A stretch of 63,416 bases of DNA. Origin: an uncultured Lachnospiraceae bacterium. Its GTDB lineage: Bacteria > Bacillota > Clostridia > Lachnospirales > Lachnospiraceae. The DNA is taken from contig CAMWSU010000006.1 of the NCBI GenBank assembly GCA_947176965.1, positions 1 through 63,416 of the forward strand. The letters run 5' to 3'. The position numbers and the translations under genes are program-made. Positions 63,113 to 63,416 of this stretch are shown here, piece by piece (position 1 is the stretch's first letter; every line of letters begins with the position of its first letter). The notes under the pieces were generated by a model, which was given only the letters and a program-made list of their open reading frames with translations, ran no database searches and had not been told where the DNA came from.

Positions 63113-63416
63113 TTGTAAAAAGTGAGTTCATTTTTGGAAAAAGAATTGAAAAAGTTCTATCGCTTCGCAATAGTGATTGCAAAAAGAACTATCATTGAAA
63201 AACGGCAGAAAAAAAGGCGTGGCTGTCACACAAAAAAGAACTTAAAAAGTGCTATCAGAATAGAAAAATGATTGCAAAAAGTGAAGTCAAAATAGAAATA
63301 ATCTATCATATTTTAAGTTCACTATATATATCAGCGAGGTTTTAGGGGCAGTCCCCTAAATAGAGGCACTTGTATTACAAAGTGCGTATCTGGCAAATTC
63401 CTATCGGAATTTGGGC
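63113..63416 (+). other. Non-coding AT-rich region, possible transfer origin
   Basis: No gene is visible. Contents: a 13-base direct repeat TGATTGCAAAAAG at 63174-63186 and 63269-63281; a perfect hairpin TTTAGGGG/CCCCTAAA (63341-63360); an imperfect GCACTTGTA/TACAAAGTGC repeat (63366-63385) next to GTGCGTATCTGGC; and CAAATTCC/GGAATTTG (63394-63413). Several close inverted repeats beside a TATCTGG-type sequence are typical of an oriT, but the relaxase would lie beyond the right edge. Low confidence. Confidence 0.35.

Noticed and set aside
63113-63320. CRISPR array or iterons at the right edge
   Set aside because: Only two copies of a 13-base repeat 95 bases apart, with no regular spacers; AT-rich chance repeats are enough to explain them.

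Overview
The window looks like a chromosomal segment of a Clostridia bacterium, most likely Lachnospiraceae-like. The evidence is the Firmicutes gene order rpmF / plsX-acpP-rnc-smc-ftsY, a four-cysteine zinc-type bL32, TmcAL, a NifS/IscU pair, a long FtsA-like protein with a C-terminal extension, the ACT-domain + UPF0210 pair, and strong AGGAGG ribosome sites. The taxonomic call is inference from gene content and order.

Layout. 1-29.7 kb is mostly ordinary chromosome: a Lys/Glu-rich membrane protein cut by the left edge, hisH-hisF, ung, lysA, tRNA-Leu(CAA), a frameshifted zinc phospholipase C-like gene, nifS-iscU, cardiolipin synthase, a MATE pump with an attenuator-like leader, polA-coaE-ftsA-like, a WalJ-like hydrolase, ACT + UPF0210, a second MATE pump, a flavodoxin/ferredoxin protein with an acyl-ACP thioesterase and a patatin, tmcAL, pta, yceD-rpmF, and a leftward blaI-blaR1-small exported protein operon.

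29.87-51.37 kb is an A+T-richer accessory island: a two-operon ribosomally synthesised peptide (RiPP) system. Operon A (30.0-38.4 kb) has two SPASM radical SAM enzymes, a small Cys-containing ORF, a MacB/FtsX-type ABC pair, a subtilisin-like protein and an ABC exporter. Operon B (38.8-51.4 kb) has a large unknown protein, a methyltransferase-like protein, a carrier-protein-like protein, a 39-residue Lys-rich candidate precursor with no Cys, a subtilisin/P-loop fusion, a transglutaminase-like protein, two ABC exporters, a B12-type radical SAM enzyme and a YcaO protein. Both operons start from near-duplicate 63-bp promoter blocks (45 of 63 positions identical, no gaps), which argues that they form one co-expressed system. 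Together with blaIR, the island separates rpmF from plsX, genes usually close neighbours in Firmicutes.

51.4-60.6 kb returns to conserved chromosome: plsX-acpP-rnc-smc-ftsY, a threonine dehydratase and a YitT membrane protein. From about 60.97 kb to the right edge is mobile DNA: a flavodoxin gene cut after about 90 codons, an IS1182-like element (1607 bp, 15-bp terminal inverted repeats, 4-bp target duplication) whose transposase carries an in-frame TGA, a small ORF of unknown function, and an AT-rich, hairpin-rich stretch that resembles a transfer origin region.

The most interesting item is the island: YcaO + three radical SAM enzymes + two S8-type proteins + transglutaminase-like + carrier protein acting on a Cys-free peptide ending in a Lys-Ile-Ser-Trp motif. 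Its product cannot be predicted from sequence alone. All family names come from motif reading, without database searches.
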